Origin: Acidimicrobiia bacterium
GTDB taxonomy: Bacteria > Actinomycetota > Acidimicrobiia > Acidimicrobiales > Bin134
Assembly: GCA_022827405.1 (NCBI GenBank)
Contig: JAJDTA010000145.1
Location: forward strand, 1-48,471
DNA length: 48,471 nucleotides
Reading direction: 5' to 3'
This document shows, piece after piece, positions 29,377 to 38,442 of this stretch. The position numbers and the translations under genes were made by a program. The notes under the pieces were generated by a model that saw only the letters and a list, made by a program, of their open reading frames with translations, had not been told where the DNA came from and made no database searches. Positions within the stretch are counted from its first letter, which is position 1; the number at the start of each line of letters is the position of its first letter.

Positions 29377-30095
29377 GTCCGCTCGAACCGCCAGCCGCCC
29401 TCATGCAGGGTTAGGCGATGCCGGGGGCCGGGCGCGCTGGTGTCATTGGTGTCGTAGCCGGCGTCGCCGTGCCACATCGACACCGGGACTTTGCCGTCGA
29501 GGCCGATGTGGGTGGCGTAGTGCGGGATGTCGTCGGCTCGGCCCCGTGCCGCGGCCAGGGCATGGTCGACGGTGGGATGCTCGGATAGCTCCATCAAGGT
29601 GATGTACGTGGGAGGGACCATCTCGATCTCGCCGGCCGCGTGGCGGGCCAGGGTGTCGGCCGGGCGCCACCAGGCGTGCTCTTTGATCTCGCCACCGTCC
29701 ACAGTGACCGCGCCGGCGGGCGCGGGAGCGAGGAAGAACCAGGTGGCGAACCGTTTGTTGATGGTGGTGGGCGGCACCCAATGGGAGTAGGGCACCAGAT
29801 CGTCAATGGCAACGGCCAGGTTGGCCTCCTCGGCGGCTTCTCGAACGGCAGCAGTCCGGCTGGCGGCAAATATGTCATAGGGCCGCTCGGCGGGGTAGTC
29901 GTCGTCGTCCACCCGGCCGCCGGGGAACACCCACATGCCGCCGACAAAGCTGAGCTTGGAATTGCGCCGCATCATCAGGGTCTCCAACCCCTCGGGGGCA
30001 TCGCGCAAAATGACGACGGTGGCCGCAGCCACCAGCTCCGGGGCATTCTCGTCCTGGCCAGCCCAGTCAGTGAACCGCTGTCGCTCGCCGCTCAT
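29373..30095 (-). CDS. NUDIX hydrolase family protein
   Basis: GGMWVFPGGRVDDDDY...AAVREAAEEANLAV. Confidence 0.88.
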   Translation of the reverse strand: MSGERQRFTDWAGQDENAPELVAAATVVILRDAPEGLETLMMRRNSKLSFVGGMWVFPGGRVDDDDYPAERPYDIFAASRTAAVREAAEEANLAVAIDDLVPYSHWVPPTTINKRFATWFFLAPAPAGAVTVDGGEIKEHAWWRPADTLARHAAGEIEMVPPTYITLMELSEHPTVDHALAAARGRADDIPHYATHIGLDGKVPVSMWHGDAGYDTNDTSAPGPRHRLTLHEGGWRFERT

Positions 30096-30931
30096 GGGGG
30101 ATCAGCTCCGATCATGCGGCTCCGGACCTCGGGGTCGGTCACAAACACCGGGGCATTGTCGTCACCCAGCATGGCCAGCTTCACCGACATCCCCCCGTCC
30201 ACGGACAGCACCTGCCCGGTGATGTAGCTGGCCTGGGGCGAGAGCAAGAACACCGCTGCGGCGGCGATCTCCGCGGGGTGGCCCCGGCGCCCGAGAGGGA
30301 TGGCCCGCTTGGCCGCTTCGGGGGACTCCTCATCACCAGCGCGAGGAGTGGTGATGGTGCCGGGGGCGACCGCATTGACCCGGATGCCGTGGTTACCCCA
30401 CTCCACGGCCATGGTGCGGGTAAGCGAGTTGAGCCCGGCTTTGGCCGCGCCGTAGGCAGCCAGGAAGGGCTGGGAGGCCAGGCTGCTCACCGAGGAGACG
30501 TTGACCATCGCCCCGCCTGTGCCGGCGTCGATCATGGCCTGGGCCACCGCCCGGTTGAGGAATGCCACATAGCGGAGATTGTTGGCCATGACCCGGTCCC
30601 AGCCCTGGTGGTCGATGTTCACCAGGGGGCCGAAGTCGTCTATGCCGGTGCCGCCAGCCACGTTGATGAGCCCGTCGATGCGGCCGTGGGCGTCTAACGC
30701 GGTTCGAACGACGGCCGCGGGGGCATCAGGATCGGTGAGATCGGCCTGGACTTTGGCTACCGGTCGGGAAAGCAGGTCGAGCTTGTCCAGCTCCTCTGGA
30801 GACCGCTCTACGGCCACCACCTCAGCTCCGGCAGCTAGTGCAGCCTCACACGAACAGGTGCCTATTCCCCCTCCTCCGGCCCCGGCCACGATCACGGTGG
30901 CGCCGGTGAGATCAACAACGGGTTTCGCCAT
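30092..30931 (-). CDS. SDR family oxidoreductase
   Basis: TVIVAGAGGGGIGTCSCEAALAAGAEVVAVE; YGAAKAGLNSLTRTMAVEWGNHGIRVNAVAPGTI. Confidence 0.9.
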   Translation of the reverse strand: MAKPVVDLTGATVIVAGAGGGGIGTCSCEAALAAGAEVVAVERSPEELDKLDLLSRPVAKVQADLTDPDAPAAVVRTALDAHGRIDGLINVAGGTGIDDFGPLVNIDHQGWDRVMANNLRYVAFLNRAVAQAMIDAGTGGAMVNVSSVSSLASQPFLAAYGAAKAGLNSLTRTMAVEWGNHGIRVNAVAPGTITTPRAGDEESPEAAKRAIPLGRRGHPAEIAAAAVFLLSPQASYITGQVLSVDGGMSVKLAMLGDDNAPVFVTDPEVRSRMIGADPP

Positions 30932-31043
30932 CTCCATCACCCTACGGCCTGTCGCCCTAGCTGCCCTGTCATGAAGAAATCAACGCCACGGGAACAGCCC
31001 TGGCAATATGAGGCGTCGGAAAATCAGAAAGCGGGTAACGGCC

Positions 31044-31877
31044 ATGAAAGAGCTCAACGGCAAGGTCGCCGTGGTCACCGGGGCGGCCAGCGGGATCGGA
31101 TTCGCGATGAGCGAGCGGTTCGTATCCGAGGGCATGTCGGTAGTGATGGCCGACGTAGAAGAAGAGGCGCTGGCCCGGTCGGCCACCCAGCTCGAGTCTG
31201 AGGGCGCCGATGTGCTGGGCGTGTTGTGCGATGTGAGCGACGCGGCCTCGGTGAAGGATCTGGCTGAGCAGACGCTGTCGGCCTACGGCGGAGTGCATGT
31301 GGTGTGCAACAACGCTGGGGTGGGGCCTGGTGGCCTGATGTTGGAGACCACCGTGGAGGAGTGGGAATGGATCGTGGGCGTGAACGTGATGGGCGTGGCC
31401 CATGGTGTGATCACGTTCGGCCCGATCTTGGCCGAGGCCGGGGAGGGCCACATCGTGAACACTGCTTCGGAGGCCGGATTGGTCACCAACTCGGCGCTGG
31501 GCATGTACTGCGCCACCAAGCACGCCGTGGTGGGGTTGAGCGAGTCGCTGTGGCGGGAGTTGCATCCCCTGGGTGTGGGGGTGTCGTGCCTGTGCCCCAA
31601 TTTGGTGAACACCCAGATCTTCCGGTCGGAGCGGAATCGACCTTACGACGCCAAGTTGACTGCCACCCAGAACGCCATCATGACCCCGATGCGGGAGATG
31701 CTAAGCGCCCGGGGCATCGCACCCTCCCAAGTGGCCGCCAACGTGTTGGACGCCATCACCGAAGACCGGTTCTGGGTGTTCACCCACGACATCACGCCGG
31801 AGGCAGCCGCAGTTCGCTTCACCGACATCGAGGCCCGCCGCAACCCCACAGACCCCTACGAAGGGGCCGAGTTCTAG
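31044..31877 (+). CDS. SDR family oxidoreductase
   Basis: MKELNGKVAVVTGAASGIGFAMSERF; YCATKHAVVGLSESLWREL. Confidence 0.94.
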   Translation: MKELNGKVAVVTGAASGIGFAMSERFVSEGMSVVMADVEEEALARSATQLESEGADVLGVLCDVSDAASVKDLAEQTLSAYGGVHVVCNNAGVGPGGLMLETTVEEWEWIVGVNVMGVAHGVITFGPILAEAGEGHIVNTASEAGLVTNSALGMYCATKHAVVGLSESLWRELHPLGVGVSCLCPNLVNTQIFRSERNRPYDAKLTATQNAIMTPMREMLSARGIAPSQVAANVLDAITEDRFWVFTHDITPEAAAVRFTDIEARRNPTDPYEGAEF

Positions 31878-31921
31878 GTCTGCATCAGGGATTCGTGGAT
31901 CCGGTGAACTAGGTTTCAGTC

Positions 31922-33130
31922 ATGGCTGTAGTGGACCACGCCCCCCGACTTCCCCTGTTCGACACCCTGGACTTCGACGACTTCCACTCAAATGACCTGC
32001 CTCGGCGCTTGGCCGCGGGCAATGGGGCGCTGGCTGCGAGCATTGGCTCCGGGGCCTTGGTCAAGAGCTTCGCCTGGCGGCTGACCGACGGTCGGTCGGT
32101 GACCTACGTGGTGAGCGACGATGGGGTGGAGATCCGTCCCGGCGACGATGCCGAGCTGGTGGTGGAGGTCAGCGAGGAGAACTGGTCGAATTACGTGGCC
32201 GAGCTGTGGACCTGGGTCGGGCTGCTGTATGCCGAGGCCGCCGAGATGATTCGGGGCGATTTCGGGCTGTTTGAGGACTTCGAGCCGGTGCTGTTGGCCA
32301 TGTACCACGGCCGTCCCCTGTACGAGGGTTGGGAGCCCACGGTGGACTTGTCTCGCAGCTTTACCCTCGACGACGACCACGAGGAGATGAGCCGGTTCCT
32401 CGACGAGGCCGGATTCCTCCACATCCAGGGTGTGTTCAGCGCCGAGGAGATCGAAGCCCTGCGGGCCGAGGTGGAGCGCCAGCGAAGCGCGGCCACCCCC
32501 GACGACCACCGGTCTTGGTGGGCCACCAACGCCGGTGGCGAGGAGGTGTGCTGCCGGGTGACCCACATGGACGACCGCAGCGAGCTGATGCTCGAGCTGA
32601 TCGGCGATCACCGTTTGGACGCCATCGGCGCGTTGGGCGGAGACGACTTCGCCGCCTATCCCGAGCGGGGTGACGGCGTGTCGGTGGTCATCAAACTGCC
32701 CAGCATCGTGGAAGGCCTGGCCGACCTGCCCTGGCACCGGGACTGCGGCACCGGAGGGCACTCGATCACCTGTCCCACGGTGAGCATCGGCATCCAGCTC
32801 GACGAGTGCAGCGAGGCCAACGGCCAGCTCCACTATCTGGCCGGTTCCAACAAGTCGTCCAACCGGGCGCGCGAGGTGCGAGACGACTGGCCCACGGTGG
32901 CCATCAGCGCCTCGCCAGGCGACGTCACCGTGCACTACGGCCATACCATGCACGGCGCCCCGCCCCCTACTGCGGCCCCCGAATCCGGTGGCCGACGCAC
33001 CATCTACGTGGGCTACCACCAGCCCATCTGGGCCGAATTCATTCCCCCCGGCCAGGGTTACAACGACATCTTGTTCAAGGACGGCGGCCGCATCAAGAGC
33101 CCCGAGGAGTTCCAAGAGCAGAACAGCTAG
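31922..33130 (+). CDS. phytanoyl-CoA dioxygenase (PhyH)-like protein
   Basis: FLDEAGFLHIQGVFSAEEIEALRAEVERQ; LPWHRDCGTGGHS Fe-binding; VTVHYGHTMHGAPPP. Confidence 0.85.
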   Translation: MAVVDHAPRLPLFDTLDFDDFHSNDLPRRLAAGNGALAASIGSGALVKSFAWRLTDGRSVTYVVSDDGVEIRPGDDAELVVEVSEENWSNYVAELWTWVGLLYAEAAEMIRGDFGLFEDFEPVLLAMYHGRPLYEGWEPTVDLSRSFTLDDDHEEMSRFLDEAGFLHIQGVFSAEEIEALRAEVERQRSAATPDDHRSWWATNAGGEEVCCRVTHMDDRSELMLELIGDHRLDAIGALGGDDFAAYPERGDGVSVVIKLPSIVEGLADLPWHRDCGTGGHSITCPTVSIGIQLDECSEANGQLHYLAGSNKSSNRAREVRDDWPTVAISASPGDVTVHYGHTMHGAPPPTAAPESGGRRTIYVGYHQPIWAEFIPPGQGYNDILFKDGGRIKSPEEFQEQNS

Positions 33131-33162
33131 AGGACAGTCCGGCTGCCCGGCTGTTCAGCTGT

Positions 33163-33711
33163 TCAGCGAACCAACAGCCGGTCGACGATCTCTTCGAGCA
33201 GGGGCTCTAGCTTCTTGGCGATGGCGTCTTTGTCCTCGCTCAAATAGTCGTGGGGGATGACCACCCGGGGGACGTCGGGCATGCCCAAAGAGCGGGCCAC
33301 GGTCTCAGCGGCCACCGTGAAGGGCTCGGTGACCACGGTGACGGTGGGGATGCCCAGCCTCTCCAGGTTCACGGCGTCGAGCACACTGCCCGACGTGCAT
33401 GAGCCTCATTTGGCCAGGCCGTTGACCACCCCCGCACAGGCCCGGAACGAGGCGAGCATCTCGTCGCCCGCCGGGCGGCTGAGCACCGGCTTGTGCTGGC
33501 GGACCACCGCGTCCACATCCAGGCGATGGCGGAATTCCTGCTCCAGCACCTCGGTGTAGCGGGTGAAGTCGGGGCCCGAGGAGGGGTTGTACTCGTTGAC
33601 CAAGAATCCGATGGTCAGCGGCCCCTGGGAGTGACCCCGCCGGGACGCCAGGGCGTCGTCGTTGACCACCACCTGGCCCCGGGGATCAACCAGCTCTCCG
33701 ATCGACTTCAC
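33163..33711 (-). CDS. Candidate UGSC-family selenoprotein
   Basis: ORFs 33406-33711 and 33163-33384 are in one frame, separated only by TGA at 33408-33406: ...SFRACAGVVNGLAK-U-GSCTSGSVLDAVNLERLGIPTVTVVTEPF...; the motif reads U-G-S-C. Confidence 0.9.
33375..33395 (-). promoter_or_regulatory. Candidate bacterial SECIS hairpin (UGSC gene)
   Basis: CGUCGGGC / AGUGU loop / GCUCGACG, 8 bp (one G-U); loop starts 18 nt after the TGA. Confidence 0.65.
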
Positions 33712-33730
33712 GCTCTAAATCCTGCCAGCT

Positions 33731-34771
33731 TTAGCCGTCCAGCGCCCGGCTTACGGCGTAGCCGCCCAGGTTGCCCCAGCCAGCGCACACCGCCATCCAC
33801 GGGATCGACTCGGCGCCGGTGACCATCACGTGGATGTCTTCGGGCCGCTCGGTGACCGGCACCAGCGTGTCGGGATCGTCGGCGTTCACCCAGTCGGGCC
33901 ACCAGGCATAGGGGGGAACGCCGGGGGAGAGGAGGTCGCGGATGCGCCGCCGGGCCTGCTGCCAGAGTTGCTCTTGCACGGCGGCCCGGTCGTAGCCGTT
34001 CTCGGCCAGGTGGCGGGCCTCATTGGGGGTGAGGACCACCAGGGTCTCGCCCATGGTGTGGGTGTTGTTGCACCCCTTGATGGCCATGGCATCGGCCAAC
34101 TGGGCCAGGCGGTTGACCGGGGTGTCGTCGGCCCCCCACATGGCCACGCTGGTGGGGGACTCGCAGGCGAACACCGTGATCCCGCTGGCCGCGTCGACGC
34201 CTCGGGCTTGGTGCAGCGGAAGCCACGGGCTGGCCGGTGACTCCGCCACGCAGAATGCGTAGCGGCCTGGGTGGCCGAACACCTCTTTCACCGGCTCGCC
34301 AGGGGTGGCCCCGCCAGCGTTCCACAACAGCAGTTTTACGGCCCGGCCGATGGCGGCGTTGGCGTGGGCCCCGCCGCCGCTGAACACCGACTCGGTATGG
34401 GCCATGGCCAGCCGTTCCACCGCCGGCCCCGACACGATGACCAGCGGCCAGCACGGGTGGGTGGTGGTGACCACCCCCCGCAGGTTGAAGCGGTCCTCCA
34501 GCATGGCCTCGACGGCGGTCAGCACCACCTCGAAGTGCTCGGGCCGACACCCGGCCATCACCGCGTTGGCCGCCACCACCTCGACGGTGGCCGCCCCGCC
34601 CCTCGGGGGGATGGCGCCCAGCAGCTGGCCGGGATCGCGGCCCGAGGCGGCCACCAGGGCGTCCACCGCCGCTCGGGTGGGGGGATACACCGGCAAGCCG
34701 TCGGTCAACCCCTCGGCGTGGGCCAATTCCACCCACTTTTCGATGGTGTCGGCCGTTGTGATCAGGCTCAT
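33731..34771 (-). CDS. conserved hypothetical protein, probable operon partner of the UGSC gene
   Basis: 346 aa ORF with good coding character; 4-nt gap to upstream and 19-nt gap to downstream gene; scattered Cys (MAGCRPEH, THPCWPL, KGCNNTHTMGE, AVCAGWGN). Confidence 0.8.
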   Translation of the reverse strand: MSLITTADTIEKWVELAHAEGLTDGLPVYPPTRAAVDALVAASGRDPGQLLGAIPPRGGAATVEVVAANAVMAGCRPEHFEVVLTAVEAMLEDRFNLRGVVTTTHPCWPLVIVSGPAVERLAMAHTESVFSGGGAHANAAIGRAVKLLLWNAGGATPGEPVKEVFGHPGRYAFCVAESPASPWLPLHQARGVDAASGITVFACESPTSVAMWGADDTPVNRLAQLADAMAIKGCNNTHTMGETLVVLTPNEARHLAENGYDRAAVQEQLWQQARRRIRDLLSPGVPPYAWWPDWVNADDPDTLVPVTERPEDIHVMVTGAESIPWMAVCAGWGNLGGYAVSRALDG

Positions 34772-34775
34772 GGGC

Positions 34776-35852
34776 TCAGTCCCACCCGAACAGCCGCTTG
34801 GGGTTGGCCTCGAATATGGCCCGCTTGTGGACCTCGGCCATATCGGAGCGGTCGGTCACGCCGGTCACGCTGGTGGGGAAGTCGCTGTCCCAGTGGGGGT
34901 AGTCGGACGCCCACACGATGATGTCGCCGCCGATCTGCTCGATCACCTGGGGCAGGCCCTCTTCGCCCTCGGTGGACACGAACAGCCGCCCCTCGGCCAC
35001 GTACTCGCCCGGTGGTTTGGTGATGGCATCGAACTCGTGGCTCCGGTACTCGTAGTGCTCGTTCAGGCGCTCCAAGGTGTGGGGCACCCAACCCACGCCG
35101 CCCTCCAGCAAGGCGATCCGGAGCCGCTTGAACCGCTCGAACACCCCGCCGCAGATCAGCGTGGTGGCCGCGAACATCAGATTGAACGGGAACTCGATCA
35201 CATGGAGCTGGGCATAGGCGTCGGTGAACCTGCCATTGGCGAACCGGCAGCCCCCGGCGTGGAACCCGAGAGGCACGTTGAGCTGTTCGGCCAGGTCGTA
35301 GAGCGGGTCGTTGTCGGGGTGATCGGGATTGCGATCGCCCACCGCGCAGGGAACGGTCAGCGACACGAAGCCCAGCTCGGTAACGCACCGCTCGGCCTCG
35401 GCTACCGCCTCGTCCATCCACTTCAACGGCAGCGCCGGAGTGCCACGCAGCCGCTGGGGGTCGGCCGAGCACCAGTCGGCCAGCCAGTTGTTGTAGGCCC
35501 GACAGGAGGCGACGGTGAGGTCTCGGTCTGATCCGGCGTACAAGCCGAGCGACATGGCCCCGTACAGCACGGCGATATCGATGCCCTCGGTGTCCATGTC
35601 AGCCAGCCGCAGCGAAGAGTCGACCCCGCCCTCCCGGAGGGTGGTGGACTCCCGGATGCCCTCGGGCGCCCACGCGCCTGTGCCGGTGCCCGGGGGGATC
35701 ACCTTGCCCTCGATCACATAGCGGGTGGTGCCCCGGTCGTCGGTGATCAACCGGGGCCGCCGCTCATGGAAACGGGCCGGGAGGTACTTCGCCCACAGCT
35801 CGTCGGGTTCGAACACGTGGCCGTCCACGTCGATAACCAGATGATCCGGCAC
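34776..35852 (-). CDS. amidohydrolase family protein (COG2159-like)
   Basis: LVIDVDGHVFEPDELWAKYLP; GVERFKRLRIALLEGGVGWVP-type block; WASDYPHWDSDFP. Confidence 0.9.
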   Translation of the reverse strand: MPDHLVIDVDGHVFEPDELWAKYLPARFHERRPRLITDDRGTTRYVIEGKVIPPGTGTGAWAPEGIRESTTLREGGVDSSLRLADMDTEGIDIAVLYGAMSLGLYAGSDRDLTVASCRAYNNWLADWCSADPQRLRGTPALPLKWMDEAVAEAERCVTELGFVSLTVPCAVGDRNPDHPDNDPLYDLAEQLNVPLGFHAGGCRFANGRFTDAYAQLHVIEFPFNLMFAATTLICGGVFERFKRLRIALLEGGVGWVPHTLERLNEHYEYRSHEFDAITKPPGEYVAEGRLFVSTEGEEGLPQVIEQIGGDIIVWASDYPHWDSDFPTSVTGVTDRSDMAEVHKRAIFEANPKRLFGWD

Positions 35853-35905
35853 CCCACGAAGCTAACCCCTCCGGCGTCCCGCGGCCCGCGCCTAGTCTTC
35901 TGCTC

Positions 35906-36808
35906 ATGGTCAGCCTCGGAGTCCTTCCCCACATGCACGAGTCGGTCGTCACCGACGCCCGCTGGATCACCCAGTTCGCCCAGGCGATGGACGAAGAGGG
36001 AGTGGAGTCGATCTGGACGGTTGAGCACGTGGTGGTGGCCAACAACTACGAGCCCCGCTACTCGTATTCGGAGTCGGGCCGCATGCCCGGCGCCCCCGGC
36101 GTGGTGATGCCCGACCCGCTGGAGATGCTGGCCTTCATGGCCTCGGTGACCGAGCGGGTGCGGCTGGGCACCGGGGTGATAGTCCTGCCCCTGCACCCGC
36201 CAGCGGTGATGGCCAAGCGGGTGGCCACCCTTGATGCCCTCAGCGGCGGGCGGGTGATCCTCGGGGTGGGCAGCGGCTGGCAGATCGAGGAGTACGCCGC
36301 CTGCGGAGTGCCCTACGAGGGCCGGGGCGAGCGGCTCGACGAGTGCATCGGCGCCCTGCGGGAGCTGTGGGCCCCCGGATACCGCACCTACCAGAGCAAC
36401 GCGGTGAGCTTCACCGAGTGCGAGAGCCTGCCCAATCCGGCCCAGCCCGGTGGCCCGCCCATCGTGATCGGGGGCAGCACCGGCCGGGCGGCCCGGCGAA
36501 CCGGGCGACTGGGCGACGGGTTCTATCCCTATGTGATCTCACCGGAGGACTACGCCGACCGGGTGGCCACCATTCGGGCCACCGCCATCGAGCACGGCCG
36601 GGACCCCGACGCCATCGAGATGACGGTGTGGCCGGGCAGCTACCAGCAGGGCGGGTCGTTCGATCTGGGCCTCATCGAGAAGTACGCCGAGTCGGGACTC
36701 GACCGGCTGATCGTGTCAGCCGCGGAGTCGGGGAGCACCGACATCGACGACATCCGCCGCTTCGTCGGGCGTTACCAGACCGAGGTTCTGGACAAGATCG
36801 GAGGTTGA
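35906..36808 (+). CDS. LLM-class F420-dependent oxidoreductase
   Basis: RVRLGTGVIVLPLHPPAVMAKRVATLDALSGGRVILGVGSGWQIEEY. Confidence 0.95.
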   Translation: MVSLGVLPHMHESVVTDARWITQFAQAMDEEGVESIWTVEHVVVANNYEPRYSYSESGRMPGAPGVVMPDPLEMLAFMASVTERVRLGTGVIVLPLHPPAVMAKRVATLDALSGGRVILGVGSGWQIEEYAACGVPYEGRGERLDECIGALRELWAPGYRTYQSNAVSFTECESLPNPAQPGGPPIVIGGSTGRAARRTGRLGDGFYPYVISPEDYADRVATIRATAIEHGRDPDAIEMTVWPGSYQQGGSFDLGLIEKYAESGLDRLIVSAAESGSTDIDDIRRFVGRYQTEVLDKIGG

Positions 36809-36810
36809 CC

Positions 36811-37668
36811 ATGGCACTGGTCACACAGGTTGGCGACGTGAAAGTCATGCTGGTGCGCGAGACCCTGCAACCGGTTCCCGCCGAGGGGATGTACGTGGAG
36901 CCCGACATGGGGGTGTTCGAGGCCAACGCCGACTGGTTGCGGCCCTATTTCCTGGACGAAGAGGGCAACATGCCGTTGTCCATCCATGCCCTGGTGCTGG
37001 AGTCGGAGGGCCAGACCATCATGGTGGACACCTGCATCGGCAACCGCCCCATCGACATGGTCCCCCAGATGAGCCATTTGGGAGAAGGATTCCTCGACGA
37101 GCTGGCCGCGGCCGGCTTTGAGCCGGGCGACATCGACATCGTGCTGTGTACCCACTTGCATTTCGACCACGTGGGCTGGAACACGATCCTGGTAGACGGG
37201 GAGTGGGTGCCCACCTTCCCCAACGCCCGGTACCTGTTCAACCGCACCGAGTACGAGTACTGGGACTCCGGCGCCGAGGGGGCGGCCATCACCTTCGGCG
37301 ACGCTGTACGCCCAGTATTGGAAGCCGGTCTGGCCGACCTGGTGGACAGCGACCACCAAGTCACCGGCGAGATCAGCCTGGAGCCCTCTCCGGGCCACAG
37401 CCCCGGCCACGTAAGCGTGCGCATCTCATCGGCGGGCCAAGAGGCCGTGATCACCGGCGACCTGGTCCACCACCCCGTCCAGTTCTCCGCCCCCGAGTGG
37501 GTGATGACCGCCGACGACGACCCGACAAGGGCCTCTGAGACCCGGAGGACCTTCCGCGACCGCTACGCCGACTCCGGTATCCTCATATTCGGCACCCACT
37601 TCGCCGGCCCCAGCTGCGGCCACTTGTCCAACGCCGACGGCCGCTGGGTATTCACCGTCAAGTCGTAG
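36811..37668 (+). CDS. MBL-fold metallo-hydrolase
   Basis: LCTHLHFDHVGWN; PSPGHSPGHVSV; ITGDLVHHPVQ. Confidence 0.94.
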   Translation: MALVTQVGDVKVMLVRETLQPVPAEGMYVEPDMGVFEANADWLRPYFLDEEGNMPLSIHALVLESEGQTIMVDTCIGNRPIDMVPQMSHLGEGFLDELAAAGFEPGDIDIVLCTHLHFDHVGWNTILVDGEWVPTFPNARYLFNRTEYEYWDSGAEGAAITFGDAVRPVLEAGLADLVDSDHQVTGEISLEPSPGHSPGHVSVRISSAGQEAVITGDLVHHPVQFSAPEWVMTADDDPTRASETRRTFRDRYADSGILIFGTHFAGPSCGHLSNADGRWVFTVKS

Positions 37669-37677
37669 CTACGGATC

Positions 37678-37977
37678 TCATCCTCCTGCCACGGAGGCGC
37701 GGGCCAGCGCTCCTTGGGCCGCCACGTCGATGGGCTGATCTCGCACGATCAGCACCTTCCACTCCAGCAAGGCCCGGTCGAGTTCTGCGAACAACTCGTC
37801 GTCCACATTCTCTAAAGACAAGCCGGTGAGTTCAGCACCAATGGTGGGGGTCACCGGGGATATCTCGAACCGCTGGAACTTGGCTGGCTTCCAGCCCTCC
37901 GGCAGCCGTTGCATGACTCGAGGCCCAACGGGGTGGCGGCACATAGTCGCCATTGTTGCCGACAGGCGTTCCCTCAA
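37678..37977 (-). pseudogene. Truncated TauD/TfdA-type dioxygenase N-terminal remnant
   Basis: FEISPVTPTIGAELTGLSLENVDDELFAELDRALLEWKVLIVRDQPID matches the start of this fold, then diverges and stops; no catalytic HxD...H region. Confidence 0.6.
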
Positions 37978-38318
37978 ACAGAGGCGTCGCGTTCGGCGAA
38001 TATGTCGGTGGCGATGTCGAAGGCCTTCATTGCGGCGGGGAAGCCGGCGTAGATGGCGGCTTGGATCATGACCTCGCAGATCTCCTCACGGCTCAGGCCA
38101 AAGGAATCCAAGCCCATGATGACGTGTTCACGGATGGCGAACTCGTTGCCCAGGGCGGTCATCATGGCAATTGTGGCCAAGCTGCGCTCCCGGCGGCTCA
38201 GAACCGGCCGACCCCACACCGCCGAAGGTCCCACCCTCAACATCTCCATCACGTCGTCGCGGACTTCCTCAGGAATGGGCAAGCGGCTAAGCACATCGGG
38301 CTGACGAGGTTCAGGCAT
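37974..38318 (-). CDS. carboxymuconolactone decarboxylase family protein
   Basis: LSRRERSLATIAMMTALGNEFAIREHVIMGLDSFGLSREEICEVMIQAAIYAGFPAAMKAFDIA; start MPEPRQPD supported by TACGGT-N6-ATG. Confidence 0.85.
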   Translation of the reverse strand: MPEPRQPDVLSRLPIPEEVRDDVMEMLRVGPSAVWGRPVLSRRERSLATIAMMTALGNEFAIREHVIMGLDSFGLSREEICEVMIQAAIYAGFPAAMKAFDIATDIFAERDASV

Positions 38319-38442
38319 AGCCCGACCGTACTCCACGCCTGTTTGCGATAACCCATCTCCTACGACACCGTGTGGGCCGCGGCGGGAACCCCTGACTCCT
38401 GCTTTCCGATTGCCCCGGTTCAGCTGACGGAGGCGACGGGGG

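Noticed and set aside
25831-29457. 1208-aa plus-strand ORF, the longest in the track
   Set aside because: It is antisense to a well-supported P-type ATPase and FG-GAP lipoprotein; His/Gly/Gln-rich composition is typical of shadow ORFs in high-GC coding DNA.
37678-37680. TGA ending the TauD-like fragment as another Sec codon
   Set aside because: Readthrough gives only GAT CCG before a TAG; no redox motif and no continuing homology.
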